Source of the DNA: Siniperca chuatsi
Lineage: Eukaryota; Chordata; Actinopteri; Centrarchiformes; Sinipercidae
Direction: 5' to 3'
Length of the DNA stretch: 64,000 nucleotides
NCBI RefSeq assembly: GCF_020085105.1
Contig: NC_058059.1
Span: 22,612,542-22,676,541, forward strand
Positions 25,646-33,439 of the stretch are shown here, piece by piece. The notes beneath the pieces are model-generated. The model did no database searches. It had not been told where the DNA came from and saw only the letters and a list, made by a program, of their open reading frames with translations. Numbering within the stretch: position 1 is the stretch's first letter; each line of letters begins with the position of its first letter. The position numbers were made by a program, and so were the translations under genes.

Positions 25646-27563
25646 TATTCAGGCAAAGGTAGAAGAGGCACGTCAGACTCTGATGGAGGTGACCAGGTGT
25701 AACACAGAGCGTCTCCTCAGCATGACGAGCCTCTTCGACCAGAAGAAGGAACTGGAGCACAAACTCAATTCTAGGCAGAAGAAAATGGTAATTTCTGTGC
25801 ATTAAATACATTTATATGTAATATTATTCAAAGCTGGGATCCACAATGTTAACATATGCAAGTCTATGGTTGTGTTTGTTGGAAAAAAAAAAAAGAAAAC
25901 GAAAACATTTATCATTGTTCAACAATATAACCCTGGTAGTATTACACTTCCCTTTTAGCTTGAGCTTTTTACAAGTGCATTCAGATTAGCAGCAGGCCGT
26001 TGACAGTTGGCGACAGTTGATTTTCTGGCCACTAGGGGGTAGAAGAACTCAGTAACAGACACACAGCTCTGACATATTTCCTTATTAAGTTGTTATTGCT
26101 AACATTTACACATCCAGCGGACACAGAGCAACATTATTGTTCACTTCAGTCATGTTTGTGTCAACCTAATGAATGTAAGTCCAATGTTGACTCTCCTCTT
26201 AGCTCTGATTGGTTGTTAGCATTGTCTGTCTGCTGTTTGATGCTGGGCAGGTAGCGCACAGTGGGTTTGTTGCTTGAAAACAGCTGCCTGCTGCTGCTTA
26301 ATGTTGATGAGAGCGCTGAGACCAAAACTATGAGCTAAAAACGGCTTTAAAGCTCTGCGGAGCTGCAGGGTTGGTAATAATTCTCTCTAGGTTCAGCACC
26401 GCAAGTGACACCTTTCACATTACACATACTCACATACACAACAGACTTTTTCGGCAGTGATCACACCCAGTGTGAATTTTGTTCATTATATGTGATATAT
26501 TATTTAATCCACTTTTTTTTTACATCAATATTTTCATATTAACAATGTCAAATGACTACGTGTAATGTGAAGGGGTTGCTCCTAGTGACGAACCCAGAGA
26601 GAATTCTAACCAACTCTGCAGCCCTGCGGAGTGTTTTAGTGTCTTTTAGCTCACACAGTAGTTTTGGTTTTACTGCACTTTTCCTGTATGGTTCAGCGCT
26701 CTCGTCAACCCAGCAGCAGGCAGCTGTTTTCAGAAACAAGCTCACTGTACACGACCTGCTCAGCACCACACGATTGACAGTTAGCGATTAGCTGGTGAAC
26801 ATCGTGACTCATTTAGTTGCTAAAGACCCAGATATTTTTTTCAGAGCTAAAAGGCACTGGAGCCACTTTGTTTGGTGGCTACAAACATGACTCCAGTGGG
26901 ATAATGTTGCTCTGTGTTGGCTGGATGTGGGAGTACGAAGCTGTTTGCTAATATGTTAGCCACTTTATAATGGGACATATGTTTCCAGCTTGTTACGCTG
27001 CCCCCAAGTGGCCAAAAAAATCAGTTAATGCTGCTTTAAATATATTATAATGACGCATATTTTAATGACATATTTTTTGTCATTCAGACCCAGTGACTCT
27101 ATTGGACAAAGGTCCTGGGTCAGATTTAAACCCAGGATGTAATGTCAGCACTTTAGCCTGCTATCTTCTATTTCTGTGCACACTGAGTGAAGTTGCATTT
27201 TTGAGGTGTATGAACATATATGTGTGAGTTTGTTTGTGTTTGTCTGTCCATCTGTATACTGCATGCCTTCATAGATATTTGTTTGTGTGTATATAGGGCC
27301 GACAGTTCAAGGATTACCGGAGACGTGTGGACCAGGAGGAGATTCGGAGGCTCCAGGAGCTGGTGAAAACACAATCGCAGCAGGCTGAGGCCCTCAGGAG
27401 AGAGATTGGCCTCCTGTCTCGTAAAGGAGGCCACGTCCTGCCCCCACTCGCTCCCTTGCACACCCCCAAAAACCGCACCTACACCAGCAAACAAGGACCA
27501 GGGTGTCACCCAAACAGCTTAAAGCACAAAACTCACCCAGCAGACAGGGAGCCAATTAACTGA
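73..27563 (+). CDS. cfap44: CFAP44 (WDR52), cilia- and flagella-associated protein 44; 33 exons, 5' partial
   Basis: Spliced gene read from the sequence. Exons: 73-235, 590-692, 785-1001, 1650-1764, 2895-3059, 5007-5162, 5274-5321, 6169-6268, 6368-6462, 6797-7006, 7295-7405, 7499-7651, 7867-8076, 10346-10488, 11265-11544, 12370-12425, 12694-12856, 13182-13312, 16484-16695, 16766-16910, 17100-17277, 17789-18030, 19472-19504, 19624-19888, 20015-20218, 21980-22172, 22265-22384, 23729-23859, 23945-24061, 24937-25138, 25259-25419, 25653-25787, 27297-27563 (TGA). All borders are AG/GT and all phases join; the sum is 5224 nt, about 1740 residues. The vertebrate protein is about 1850, so roughly the first hundred residues lie upstream. 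Diagnostic segments are [31 protein letters not shown] and [19 protein letters not shown]. From knowledge of the family, CFAP44 is an axonemal protein paired with CFAP43, linked to the tether of inner-arm dynein f, and its loss causes short, malformed sperm flagella. No break was found, so the gene looks functional. The first visible exon begins after TTCAG at 71-72. Confidence 0.96.
345..540. repeat. Teleost interspersed repeat fragment (ACTCAAGTAC family)
   Basis: Contains ACTCAAGTACAACTTT and GTACTTGAGTA blocks and AGAGGGAAATACTGCAGTA. The same word set recurs at 20490-21470 and, with its end part, at 33440-33780, so it is a dispersed element. Lies in CFAP44 intron 1 of the visible set. 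Confidence 0.6.
1318..1560 (+). repeat. Teleost interspersed repeat (AAAGGAATAGTTCGACATTTTG family)
   Basis: Starts with AAAGGAATAGTTCGACATTT and contains GACTATTTCTTGGCCAGGA. A second, differently truncated copy at 45760-46090 shares the CACTTTCTTGCC start and the central part. Non-coding; in the intron before the 1650-1764 exon. Confidence 0.6.
1880..2300 (+). repeat. Teleost interspersed repeat (GCTAATGTCAGCATGCTAGC family), copy 1
   Basis: Contains TTAGCAGGTATGATGTTTAC, AAGTACAGCTGAGGCTGAT, TTTAGTCATAAACCAAAG and CAAAATGTCATGGCAATCC. A second copy runs in the opposite direction at 11600-11900. Ends with AATCCCTAGAGCCACGCTAC. No ORF. Confidence 0.65.
2548..2744. mobile_element. Short hairpin MITE-like element
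   Basis: Left end CAATCTCACCAC...AGTAGCTGTTCTGGAGCTTT is repeated inverted at the right end (AAAGCTCCAGAACAGCTACT...GGTGGTGAGATTG). The arms are about 35-45 nt and would fold into a hairpin around a T-rich loop. Lies in the intron just before the 2895-3059 exon. Confidence 0.6.
3700..4435 (+). mobile_element. L2-like LINE 3' fragment, decayed
   Basis: Plus-strand frames encode the C-terminal part of a LINE ORF2: [11 protein letters not shown], then a frame break, then [26 protein letters not shown] and [11 protein letters not shown], which are hallmarks of the L2 clade. The fragment ends with GCTATACAAATAAAGTTATT. It is 5' truncated and inserted in the intron between exons 5 and 6. The 3560-3700 stretch just upstream looks like another repeat but is not identified. 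Confidence 0.75.
6491..6745 (+). mobile_element. tRNA-derived SINE
   Basis: A box-like TGGCTCAGGAGGTAG near 6508 and a degenerate B box GGTTCCCCGGC near 6545 are spaced as in a tRNA-derived promoter. They are followed by the body GTGTCCTTGAGCAAGACACTG and the tail CGTTATATAAATGCAGTCCA. A reverse-oriented relative sits at 41938-42083. In the intron before the 6797-7006 exon. Confidence 0.75.
8496..9240 (+). mobile_element. Internally deleted Tc1-like transposon with intact terminal inverted repeats
   Basis: Left TIR 8498-8539 and right TIR 9197-9238 are 42-nt inverted copies (CAGCAGGTAAAATAA...) with one difference, flanked on both sides by TA, the Tc1/mariner target. A plus-strand frame (8877-9137) encodes the N-terminal paired-type HTH of a Tc1 transposase ([25 protein letters not shown]). 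The DDE catalytic part is deleted. Inserted in CFAP44 intron 13. Non-autonomous today. Confidence 0.88.
9243..9420 (-). mobile_element. 3' tail of the window's common L2-like LINE family
   Basis: Read on the minus strand it is the same 3' tail as at 13437-13700, 33880-34160 and 58499-58580 (TATAGCACCAAATCATAAC, CTCTTTATAATATTATTTACA, CCACCATGAGCAAGCACTTG, AGGAAAAACTTCCTTT). No coding part is left. Confidence 0.6.
9953..10245 (-). mobile_element. Second Tc1-like fragment, reverse orientation
   Basis: 9953-10045 repeats the subterminal sequence seen at 8605-8700 (CCATAGATGTCCATAAATTA, GACACAGGGAAAAAGTAT). 10046-10230 is the transposase 3' end read backwards (CTTCAAGACGCCTCCTGTATGG, TGGCCCATTCTTCCACACAA). 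It lacks the outer TIR and most of the gene. It is in the same CFAP44 intron as the element at 8496-9240. Confidence 0.75.
10575..10990 (+). repeat. Single-arm copy of the foldback repeat family
   Basis: Shares long blocks with the right arm at 26560-27030: CTCTGCAGCTCTGCTGAG, TTTTAGCTCATAGTTTTGG, AACAAGCTCTGATAAA, GCTAAAGAGCCAGATATTTTT and TGTCTACTGGATGTG. Non-coding, in the intron before the 11265-11544 exon. Confidence 0.6.
11600..11900 (-). repeat. Teleost interspersed repeat (GCATGCTAACATGCTC family), copy 2
   Basis: Reverse-oriented partner of 1880-2300: GTTTATGACCAAATATCTGCAAAAC, CATGTTAGCATGCTGACATT and ATTGTGGCTCTATAG. It lies in the intron after the 11265-11544 exon. Confidence 0.6.
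13437..16190 (-). mobile_element. L2-like LINE, 5'-truncated, about 2.7 kb, within CFAP44 intron 18
   Basis: Minus-strand frames in order: 15974-15348 (linker plus start of reverse transcriptase, [20 protein letters not shown]), 15034-14672 ([20 protein letters not shown] and the catalytic YADDTQLY), and 14646-14142 (C-terminal part, [22 protein letters not shown]). Frameshifts separate them and no endonuclease domain is seen, so it cannot move by itself. A non-coding 3' part (14110 down to 13437) ends in a GGCGCTATATAAATAAAAT-like tail. The same 3' part occurs alone elsewhere in the window. It separates exons 18 and 19 by 3.2 kb without harming splice sites. Confidence 0.85.
17465..17735 (+). 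repeat. AT-rich teleost repeat (ATTAATCGATTA family), decayed
   Basis: Shows GTTGGTCAGACAAAACAGGC, GCTCCAGCTTCTCTAATTTG and AATATCTTTTGGTTTTGG, the words that define copies at 31060-31340, 31630-31985 and 52420-52700. In the intron before the 17789-18030 exon. Confidence 0.5.
18185..18540 (-). mobile_element. LINE 3' end, minus strand
   Basis: ATACTTTATTGATCCCCGAG near 18203 read on the minus strand gives the CGGGGATCAATAAAGTAT-type 3' terminus of a fish LINE. The following AT-rich sequence is probably its 3' UTR. No ORF. Confidence 0.5.
18541..18840 (+). mobile_element. LINE 3' end, plus strand
   Basis: Plus-strand frame with [16 protein letters not shown] and FFPQAVRL, typical of the extreme C-terminus of a fish LINE ORF2, then a 3' UTR ending CAATAAATCTATCTTGTATCTTGTAT. 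It abuts the oppositely oriented LINE end at 18185-18540. Confidence 0.55.
20490..21470 (+). repeat. Teleost interspersed repeat (AAGTACATTTACTCAGGTAC family), interrupted
   Basis: Left part GAAAGTAACTAAGTACATTT, GTACTTTATTTGAGTATTTCC and TACTCCACTACATTTGTCTGAC; right part AAGTACATTTAGCTG and TTAAGTAGGATTTTAAATGC. A 153-bp element (21217-21369) and unrelated sequence near 20690-21050 (CTTGTGACCCCTTACAGAAA) split it. In the intron after the 20015-20218 exon. Confidence 0.6.
21213..21373. mobile_element. Nested MITE with TTAA flanks (piggyBac-like target)
   Basis: Element 21217-21369 begins AGGTCCAGTGTGTA and ends TACATACTGGACCT, near-perfect inverted termini, and is bordered by TTAA at 21213-21216 and 21370-21373. 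Removing it plus one TTAA restores GATACTTTAAGTACATTT, a continuous piece of the host repeat. TTAA duplication is the mark of the piggyBac superfamily. Confidence 0.7.
23677..23723 (+). repeat. (TG)23 microsatellite just before CFAP44 exon 28
   Basis: Uninterrupted TG run ending 5 nt before the AG acceptor at 23727-23728. It occupies the position of the polypyrimidine tract. Confidence 0.95.
25431..25464 (+). repeat. TG microsatellite just after CFAP44 exon 31
   Basis: TG run with one TA interruption, starting 12 nt after the exon 31 donor (GTACGCTGACC). Confidence 0.9.
25587..25644 (+). repeat. (TG)29 microsatellite just before CFAP44 exon 32
   Basis: Pure TG run followed by ATATTCAG and exon 32 at 25653. 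It replaces a normal polypyrimidine tract. Confidence 0.95.
26010..27035. mobile_element. Foldback (long inverted repeat) element in CFAP44 intron 32
   Basis: The left arm (about 26010-26420) is the inverted copy of the right arm (about 26560-27035). Matching blocks include GGCCACTAGGGGG with the complement of CCCCCAAGTGGCC, GAAAACAGCTGCCTGCTGCT with the complement of AGCAGGCAGCTGTTTTC, and TAATTCTCTCTAGGTT with the complement of AGAGAGAATTC. The spacer is about 140 nt and AT-rich. No ORF. Single-arm relatives lie at 10575-10990, 52240-52420 and 63713-63960. Confidence 0.75.
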
Positions 27564-27650
27564 GGACAGAAAAAACATACACCATTACTGTATAGTGAAA
27601 GAACTCTGCTCACTAATAGCACTTTCTCATGAATTAGTGTTATTCTTAAG

Positions 27651-27656
27651 ATTAAA
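27651..27656 (+). terminator. Candidate poly(A) signal of CFAP44 (ATTAAA)
   Basis: ATTAAA lies 88 nt after the CFAP44 stop and is the first plausible polyadenylation hexamer. It is followed by T/G-rich sequence (GTTTGTTGACTACTGTGTTTATT). No transcript evidence is available. Confidence 0.4.
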
Positions 27657-27699
27657 AAATACTTCAGTTTGTTGACTACTGTGTTTATTCATAATTCAA

Positions 27700-28950
27700 A
27701 GTCTTAAATGATGAAGGTGCTTCATTTTGTCTTTACTGAAAGCGGTCTACTGGCATGTGGAGTGTGAAACCTTTTGATATTTTTTACCCCCATGACTTTT
27801 CCTCTCGCATCACCCTCAGCTAATTAATACAATTTTAAAATCTATCTTGAAAAGAGACAGGTAACAAAAGCAGCAATGCTAAAAGTAAAGAGATCTCTTT
27901 TCTTAGTTTTAGTTAAATGTCTAGCAGCCTCAAGAAGCCATCACTAGACCCAGGATCCTAAATAAATTACCTTGCTTCTATTAACCTCTGTGAGCAGATG
28001 CAGTATACGTAAAAGTATACTGAAATACTCTACATGCTGTATTTAAGGAGCTGCACTACGTGATGAGTTTTTACATTCATACTTGCAGCATGGTAGGCTA
28101 CAAAGTTCTGCAAACCTGGTCAGCCTGTGAACCATTTGGGAACCAGATGCTGGTAAAGCTTCCTGTGTTTTACCACCAGATGTCCCCCTTGGCTTAGATT
28201 TCCCTTAGTCACCAACATCTTTTATCTGGTCTACAGGTGTACAGTGTGCTGGTTCTAATAGGGGAAACAGCATTTCCATAAATGCCTTGTCCATTTTTCA
28301 TGGGCAAGCACTCTCCTCTTCCTCACTATCACCCTCATCTCAGAGTGCTCTCTCTACTGATGATGCCATCAGGATCAATTAGGCTGTGTTATACAAAAAA
28401 AATTCCACTTAGACCAAAATTACGTCTTTTTTAACATTGTAAATGAACAACTGTTCCGTTTTGAAATATTTGTCACCCCAATTCTGTCAAATGAAACTTT
28501 TCCTATCCCTAATCTAGTCAGGAATCCTGGAGGATTTGAAGATTTCAGTCTCTTTAGTAACAACACAAACAATATTTTCAGTATTCTTCTACATAAACAT
28601 GTCAAGACAGTACTCAAAATCGATAAATGTGTACATGGAACGGCTGTGTTAGAACACGAGTAGTGTTTCCTACACTACAGACTAACATGATGGTTTCTGA
28701 CCAGCTCTTCTGACTTCTGTGATGATGAACTGTTGCTTGAAAAAGTTAATGCTTTCATATGCAATAACACATCTGACATTCTTGACCCACTTGACTTTGT
28801 TTATTGACCCAACAGATCTGTGGATGATGTTTCCTTTCTCTTGTACTCTGTCATACAACATCTTGAAGGAGAACACTTAGATCTTTTTTCTTTTTTTTTT
28901 TATAAAAGAGACGATGAATTGTAAGAGTTCACAACAGCTATTCCTCAGCT
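27700..28950. other. Intergenic stretch, nothing recognised
   Basis: AT-rich, no ORF above 65 residues that looks coding, and no repeat I could match inside the window. Confidence 0.5.
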
Positions 28951-28959
28951 ATAATTCTC

Positions 28960-29320
28960 AGCGCAGCTGTGCTGCTGGGTTGCTGTCTCAGTCCTCTACA
29001 ACCTGTTCACAGAAACCCTTGCCAAATACCAAAAAATAAAATAAAATAAATAAACCCCCAAAAAATAAATGTGCAGACAACACCACAGTGGTTGGCCTGA
29101 TAAATGATAACAGTTACTACAAGAGAAAGGCAGCTTTAGCTGTGGTACACTAAAAACAACGTCTCTTTCAATGCATGCAAAACCAAATTAATGATTTTAG
29201 GACACTTAGGAACACCCACAGTGCAGACACCATTGATGGCGTAGCTGCTGAGGTGTGAGGTGACTATTCTTAGGGTGAGGGTAGATTTAGATCTCTCACA
29301 CTCTTACTTGGTCTGATGAT
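28960..29320 (+). mobile_element. Very decayed LINE reverse-transcriptase relic
   Basis: Plus-strand reading gives CADNTTVVGLINDN near 29070-29112, recognisable as a mutated (F/C)ADDTTVVG catalytic block of a fish LINE. A-rich insertion (29031-29060) and stops break the frame. Confidence 0.5.
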
Positions 29321-30589
29321 ACCGACTGAAGAAGGCTTAACAAAGGCATTTTTTTTCTTAGATATCTGTAATAAATGCTGAATGGATTGAGTCAGGTTTG
29401 CTTTAACTTTGTATTGGGAGTAAAAACACATCTAGTTTTTATGTTTCATACTCTTTTACTTTGTTTTAAACAAGGGGCTACAACCACAAGCTGCTATGTT
29501 AAAACCACGTCACCTCCCTCTTCTTTCTCTTCACAAAAACAGCCAATGCCATTTTAAGTCTAAATGTATTTCTGCATCCTGCCTCCTTCACAGATCCGCC
29601 AGTGTTCAGATGGTGTCACCAACTTTCTGTAAAGTTGCTGACGAGCACAACTTACTGCGGAACAGATTGTGAACATGAAGAAAATATACTGGGTTTGTCT
29701 GAAAACGTGCATTTCCCCATTAGCTAGGTAGTTTAACACTAACCGGCTTCGCTATTGGTTTTACATAATTTTTTTAAAACACTGTAATGTTCAATAAACA
29801 GATTCTGATTCTGGCACATCGCTAGCGTCGCTTTTGTCTTTTCAACCATAAACAGATCAATGCATCCTCAACACTGAGGAGCTGTATGGCAGTGCACGTA
29901 GCCATGTTGGAGAATGACGTTCGTAACACTCGTTGAAGTCTTGCTTATTCACAGAATATTCTGTTTGTACGCCCCCTGTCGTTTCGGAGAACACTGCAAC
30001 GAACAACGCATTGAGCATAAATGCCTCTGTGCGTGCTCGTAGCTCGTGCGCCATCTGCGCAGGCCCGCGCGAGTATAAACAAAGCTTCAGTGAGCTCGTG
30101 CTAACCGTCGTCCTTTCCAGATGACGTCAAATGTAGCGGGACTCCATAAATGAAGTACACAGAATCCCACTATGCACCTACGCAATGATTAAATTCACGT
30201 AAACTTTACCATACAAGCTCTTTGGACAAGTATACATATTGAAAACAACTTACAAAATGTAATACCTTGGAAAATGGTGCTTAATCCCTTTAAGGACCTT
30301 AATTGTAGCTAAATTGATTTATCAACTTTTAGTACTTTTTAAGACCAGGCACACACCCTGTTTCTGGAACTAACAGGAAAAACAGATCCGACCAAAACTA
30401 CACTAAAGTATGTGGACTGGGGTGACCATATACTTTTGGTCAGGTAGTGTTCACATTGATGCAAAAATCCTGTAAATCCAATACTACCATACATTATCAA
30501 GCCCTGCTTAATGGTGACAAATGTCCATCACAGCCCAAGGTGACGTCTTCAAATGTCTTGTTTTGTCTGACCAACAGTCCTCACGCCAA

Positions 30590-30740
30590 AGGTATTCAAT
30601 TTACAATGATATAAAATGGAGTATATAAGGAAATCTTCACGTTTGAGAAGCTAGAACCAAAACATTTGGACATTTTTGCTTGAATAGTAATTGAAAGATT
30701 AATTATCCAAATTATTGCAGGGTTGTTTTTTTTTTGCCGA
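30590..30740 (-). repeat. AT-rich teleost repeat (ATTAATCGATTA family), reverse copy
   Basis: CTTGTTTTGTCTGACCAACAG followed by GTTTGAGAAGCTAGAACC is the reverse complement of words in the copies at 31060-31340 and 31630-31985. Confidence 0.5.
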
Positions 30741-31059
30741 TTGATTTATCAGTTATTTGACTAAGTGTCTCAGCTCCATGCCACAAAATTATAATGTTCA
30801 TTGGAAGGACAGTCTCAAGTCTCATCAAGTTGATTTTAACACTGTACTGAAAGTGACGGAAACCACCAGCAGCCTGGAAGAAAGGCTGTGTATGGTTTGA
30901 AATTGTTCAATTCTGTTCAAAACTGGTGCCAATACGTTACTATGGAGCCCTGAAAGAATTTACTATTGATATTATTATCATATCTGCACTAAACATGGTA
31001 ATAACTAATGCACACAAATGATTGACTTGCGTGAAAGAGATCCATATAAAATATCAAAC

Positions 31060-31340
31060 ATTACAGAGCTCCAGCTTCCAGTTGTGGTGATTTGCTGCTT
31101 TTCTTTGTCTTATGTGACAGTACAGTAAATTAAATATCTGAATATCAGGAATATATTTAGGTTTTGGACAGTTGATCAGACAAAACAAGCAATTTGAAGA
31201 CATCACCTTGGATTATTGGAAATTGTGATGGTCATTTTTCACTATTTTCTGACATTTTATAGACCAAACAAGTAATCAATTAATCGATAAAATAATCAGC
31301 AGATTAATTAATAATGAAAATAATGGTTAGCTGTAGCTCT
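31060..31340 (+). repeat. AT-rich teleost repeat (ATTAATCGATTA family)
   Basis: GATCAGACAAAACAAGCAA, TTTTCTGACATTTTATAGACC, AATCAATTAATCGATAAAAT and a GTTAGCTGTAGCTCTAATAC end. The closest partner is the next copy, 300 nt downstream. Confidence 0.65.
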
Positions 31341-31629
31341 AATACAGCTACCAAAACAATACCTTTTGGTTCCGTAGTTAGAGGAATATTAGCATTTTTA
31401 TAACAAAACACGATTTTCTTATTAACAAAATGAACCTGACTTCTCAAATGTCTCAAAGGTTTAATTCTGTCTCGCCACAAAAGAGCCGTACAAGAACTTG
31501 GCTGGAATAAAATACAAATAAAATGTGTTGAGTAATTATTTAAATCAGGAACTATCCGATCAAAGAATAAGTAAGCAAAACAACAAATCTGACCAGACTT
31601 TAGATACCAGTTCTGGGGACAAGAGCTGA

Positions 31630-31985
31630 GAAGATTAGCTGATTAATCGATTGGTCGATCGACTATTAATCTGCAACAATTGTAATAATCGATTTATTTT
31701 TCAAAAGAATTTTCCAAGCAAAACTGACTAAAATGTTCTGGTTCCAGCTTCTCAAATGCGTGGATTTGAAGCTTTTCTGTTTTATATCGTTGGAAATTGA
31801 GTATCTTTGAGTTTTTCGGACTCATGGTCGGACAAAACAAGACATTCTCTTTGCTCTGGGAATTTTTGATGGACATTTTTCTCTCTTTTCTGACATTTTA
31901 TAGACCAAATGATTAATCGATTAACTGAGAAAATAATCGACAGATTATTCATTAATGAAAGTGAACTGTTGCAACTCTAGTCTTA
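31630..31985 (+). repeat. AT-rich teleost repeat (ATTAATCGATTA family), most complete copy
   Basis: Starts at GATTAGCTGATTAATCGATT, continues through GGTTCCAGCTTCTCAAATG and TGGTCGGACAAAACAAGACA, and ends at GAACTGTTGCAACTCTAG. Both ends have ATTAATCGATTA-like words in inverted sense, so a hairpin is possible. Confidence 0.65.
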
Positions 31986-32294
31986 ACACAATACAGCTGT
32001 ACAAGAACTTAAATAAGGAAATATCTAATCAAGAATAAGTAATCAAGACTACGATCCTGACCAGACATTTAATGCCAACCTTTGGTATTAGACAGTTCTT
32101 GATACTCCAGACTATGACAGACACTTTTAGGTTGGTACAAAAAAGTGTTTAGGTTCGATACCCAGCCCTGCCTGGAAGGTAAGAAAATTGTAAAGAAGCT
32201 AAAACAAGCAAAACAGAAGGTCCTTTTCCTCTGTCCAACAACGGAAGAACTGATAGTGGTCTCCCAGCTGTCCTCCTCCAGCCTCTGTGTCCTC

Positions 32295-33077
32295 TCACAG
32301 AGCAGCCAGCTCCTGCAGCAGCCTCTCCTTCTCCTGCTGCAGCTCCACGATGCTCTGCTTGTTCTGCTCCAGCCGGTCCTCCAGCCACTGCAGCAGCGGC
32401 CCGCTCACCGCCGACATCTGGCTGCACAGGTTCTTGGTGAACACCGAGCCGTTGTGGATCTTGGTGACGGGGTCCAGGTGCGCCAGGCTGTGGATCTTGC
32501 GGTAGGTGTCCTGCTCCTCCTGGCACAGGATCCGCGGCAGCTCCACGGCCGACTCCAGGCACACCTTACCGATGGCTTCGCGGGGCACGACGTGGATGGG
32601 GATCTCCACCCGTTCGTACTCGGAGCCCTTCTGCGCCTGCACGGACTGGAAACAGGTGTACAGCACCCGGCCCGTCTTGGTGTTCTTGTCCTCGATGAAG
32701 CAGGAGAAGATGAGGCCCACGAAGCACTGGTCCAGCATCTGGTACATGGCCTGGGTCCTCACGTCGACGTGGGAGGGCCACACGGTGATGTGCGGGTGGG
32801 AGTGGTACCAGCCGACCACCCGCATCGGCCTGCCGGTGATGTCGGCCAGCCTCTCCGCCTCCGTGGAGGCCGCCGACAGCTGCTCCGGGGAGATCTCCAC
32901 CCGGTCCTTCCTCTTGTCCGAGCGGCGGAGGATGATGACGGAGTGTATGTGGACGATCCGGGTGAGTTCCACCTCCCCGATGCACAAACCCATCACCTCC
33001 TCTTTCTCCGTGCTTAGCGCGTGATTCATACACACCAGAAAGGCGTCTGACTCCAGGTGAACGGCGCTCACTGCCAT
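32295..33077 (-). CDS. brcc3: BRCC3/BRCC36, Lys63-specific deubiquitinase, intronless
   Basis: 260-residue JAMM/MPN+ metalloprotease, near full identity to vertebrate BRCC36 along its length. The true start is ATG at 33077-33075 (MAVSAVHLESDAFLVC); the open frame continues upstream but without an ATG matching the family. Zinc-site residues are visible: Glu27 (TEKEEVMG), His92 and His94 (GWYHSHPH), Ser102 and Asp105 (WPSHVD), which fit H-x-H-x7-S-x2-D. The C-terminal helix (QWLEDRLEQNKQS, then a leucine-rich end) is the part that binds the KIAA0157/Abraxas partner. It lacks the roughly 25-residue insert after GLCIGE that is present in the long human isoform. From the family: it cleaves K63-linked ubiquitin in the nuclear BRCA1-A (ARISC-RAP80) and cytoplasmic BRISC complexes. 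The human gene has many introns; here the whole frame lies in one exon, GC-rich, with no stops, so the copy appears functional. It could be a retained retrogene or a lineage-wide intronless form. Confidence 0.95.
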   Translation of the reverse strand: MAVSAVHLESDAFLVCMNHALSTEKEEVMGLCIGEVELTRIVHIHSVIILRRSDKRKDRVEISPEQLSAASTEAERLADITGRPMRVVGWYHSHPHITVWPSHVDVRTQAMYQMLDQCFVGLIFSCFIEDKNTKTGRVLYTCFQSVQAQKGSEYERVEIPIHVVPREAIGKVCLESAVELPRILCQEEQDTYRKIHSLAHLDPVTKIHNGSVFTKNLCSQMSAVSGPLLQWLEDRLEQNKQSIVELQQEKERLLQELAAL

Positions 33078-33439
33078 AACGTTTGACAAATTAGGTTTTC
33101 TATCCGGTGCCGAGACCAAAACACAAACACAAGCAGGAGCAGGAGCAGCGCTTCACTTCCGTGTTCTGAAGCGCTGCACCAAAACATTCCGTGTTGGTGC
33201 AGCCGGGCGCTTACATCGACAAAAGGTTCCGCTTATTTTTCGAGTGTTATAAAAAAAAAAAAAAAATTGATACGTATTTTTAATCGATGTAACTGGACGT
33301 TATTCTGGCTATGTTTCCATGTTATGTGCATTTCATGAGGTTATCTTGGTAAAATAGGTTCTTTCTGAATCCACTCTGATTCGAATATAATAAATAAATA
33401 CACTAATCAATCAATCGATCAAAATATTATGTCACAAAA

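Larger units (their letters stand above)
12370..27563 (+). other. cfap44: CFAP44 C-terminal coiled-coil region (visible exons 16-33)
   Basis: About 985 residues rich in Lys, Glu, Gln and Leu with heptad-like spacing, as expected for the long coiled coil of CFAP44. Exon 24 (19624-19888) carries a glutamate run ([12 protein letters not shown]) and exon 27 (22265-22384) an Asp/Glu tract ([18 protein letters not shown]). Exon 23 is only 33 nt. Exon 33 ends with a low-complexity, proline-rich tail before TGA at 27561-27563. Confidence 0.85.

Noticed and set aside
25360..25811. Frames rich in alternating Thr-His or Val-Cys
   Set aside because: Translations of TG/CA microsatellites.
31060..31985. 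CRISPR-like or satellite array
   Set aside because: The two similar blocks are dispersed-repeat copies of unequal length, not regularly spaced units; the DNA is vertebrate.
32145..33017. 290-residue plus-strand open frame, and other long frames at 32506-33024 and 32566-33033
   Set aside because: They are shadows of the GC-rich BRCC3 gene in other frames; composition is leucine/arginine/histidine-biased with no domain.
33078..33119. Upstream extension of BRCC3 (14 codons)
   Set aside because: It begins at TTG, not ATG, and the family start MAVxAVHLESD matches the ATG at 33077.
33249..33265. A-tract near BRCC3 as a retrogene poly(A) tail
   Set aside because: It lies on the 5' side of the minus-strand gene and in the wrong orientation for a retrocopy tail.
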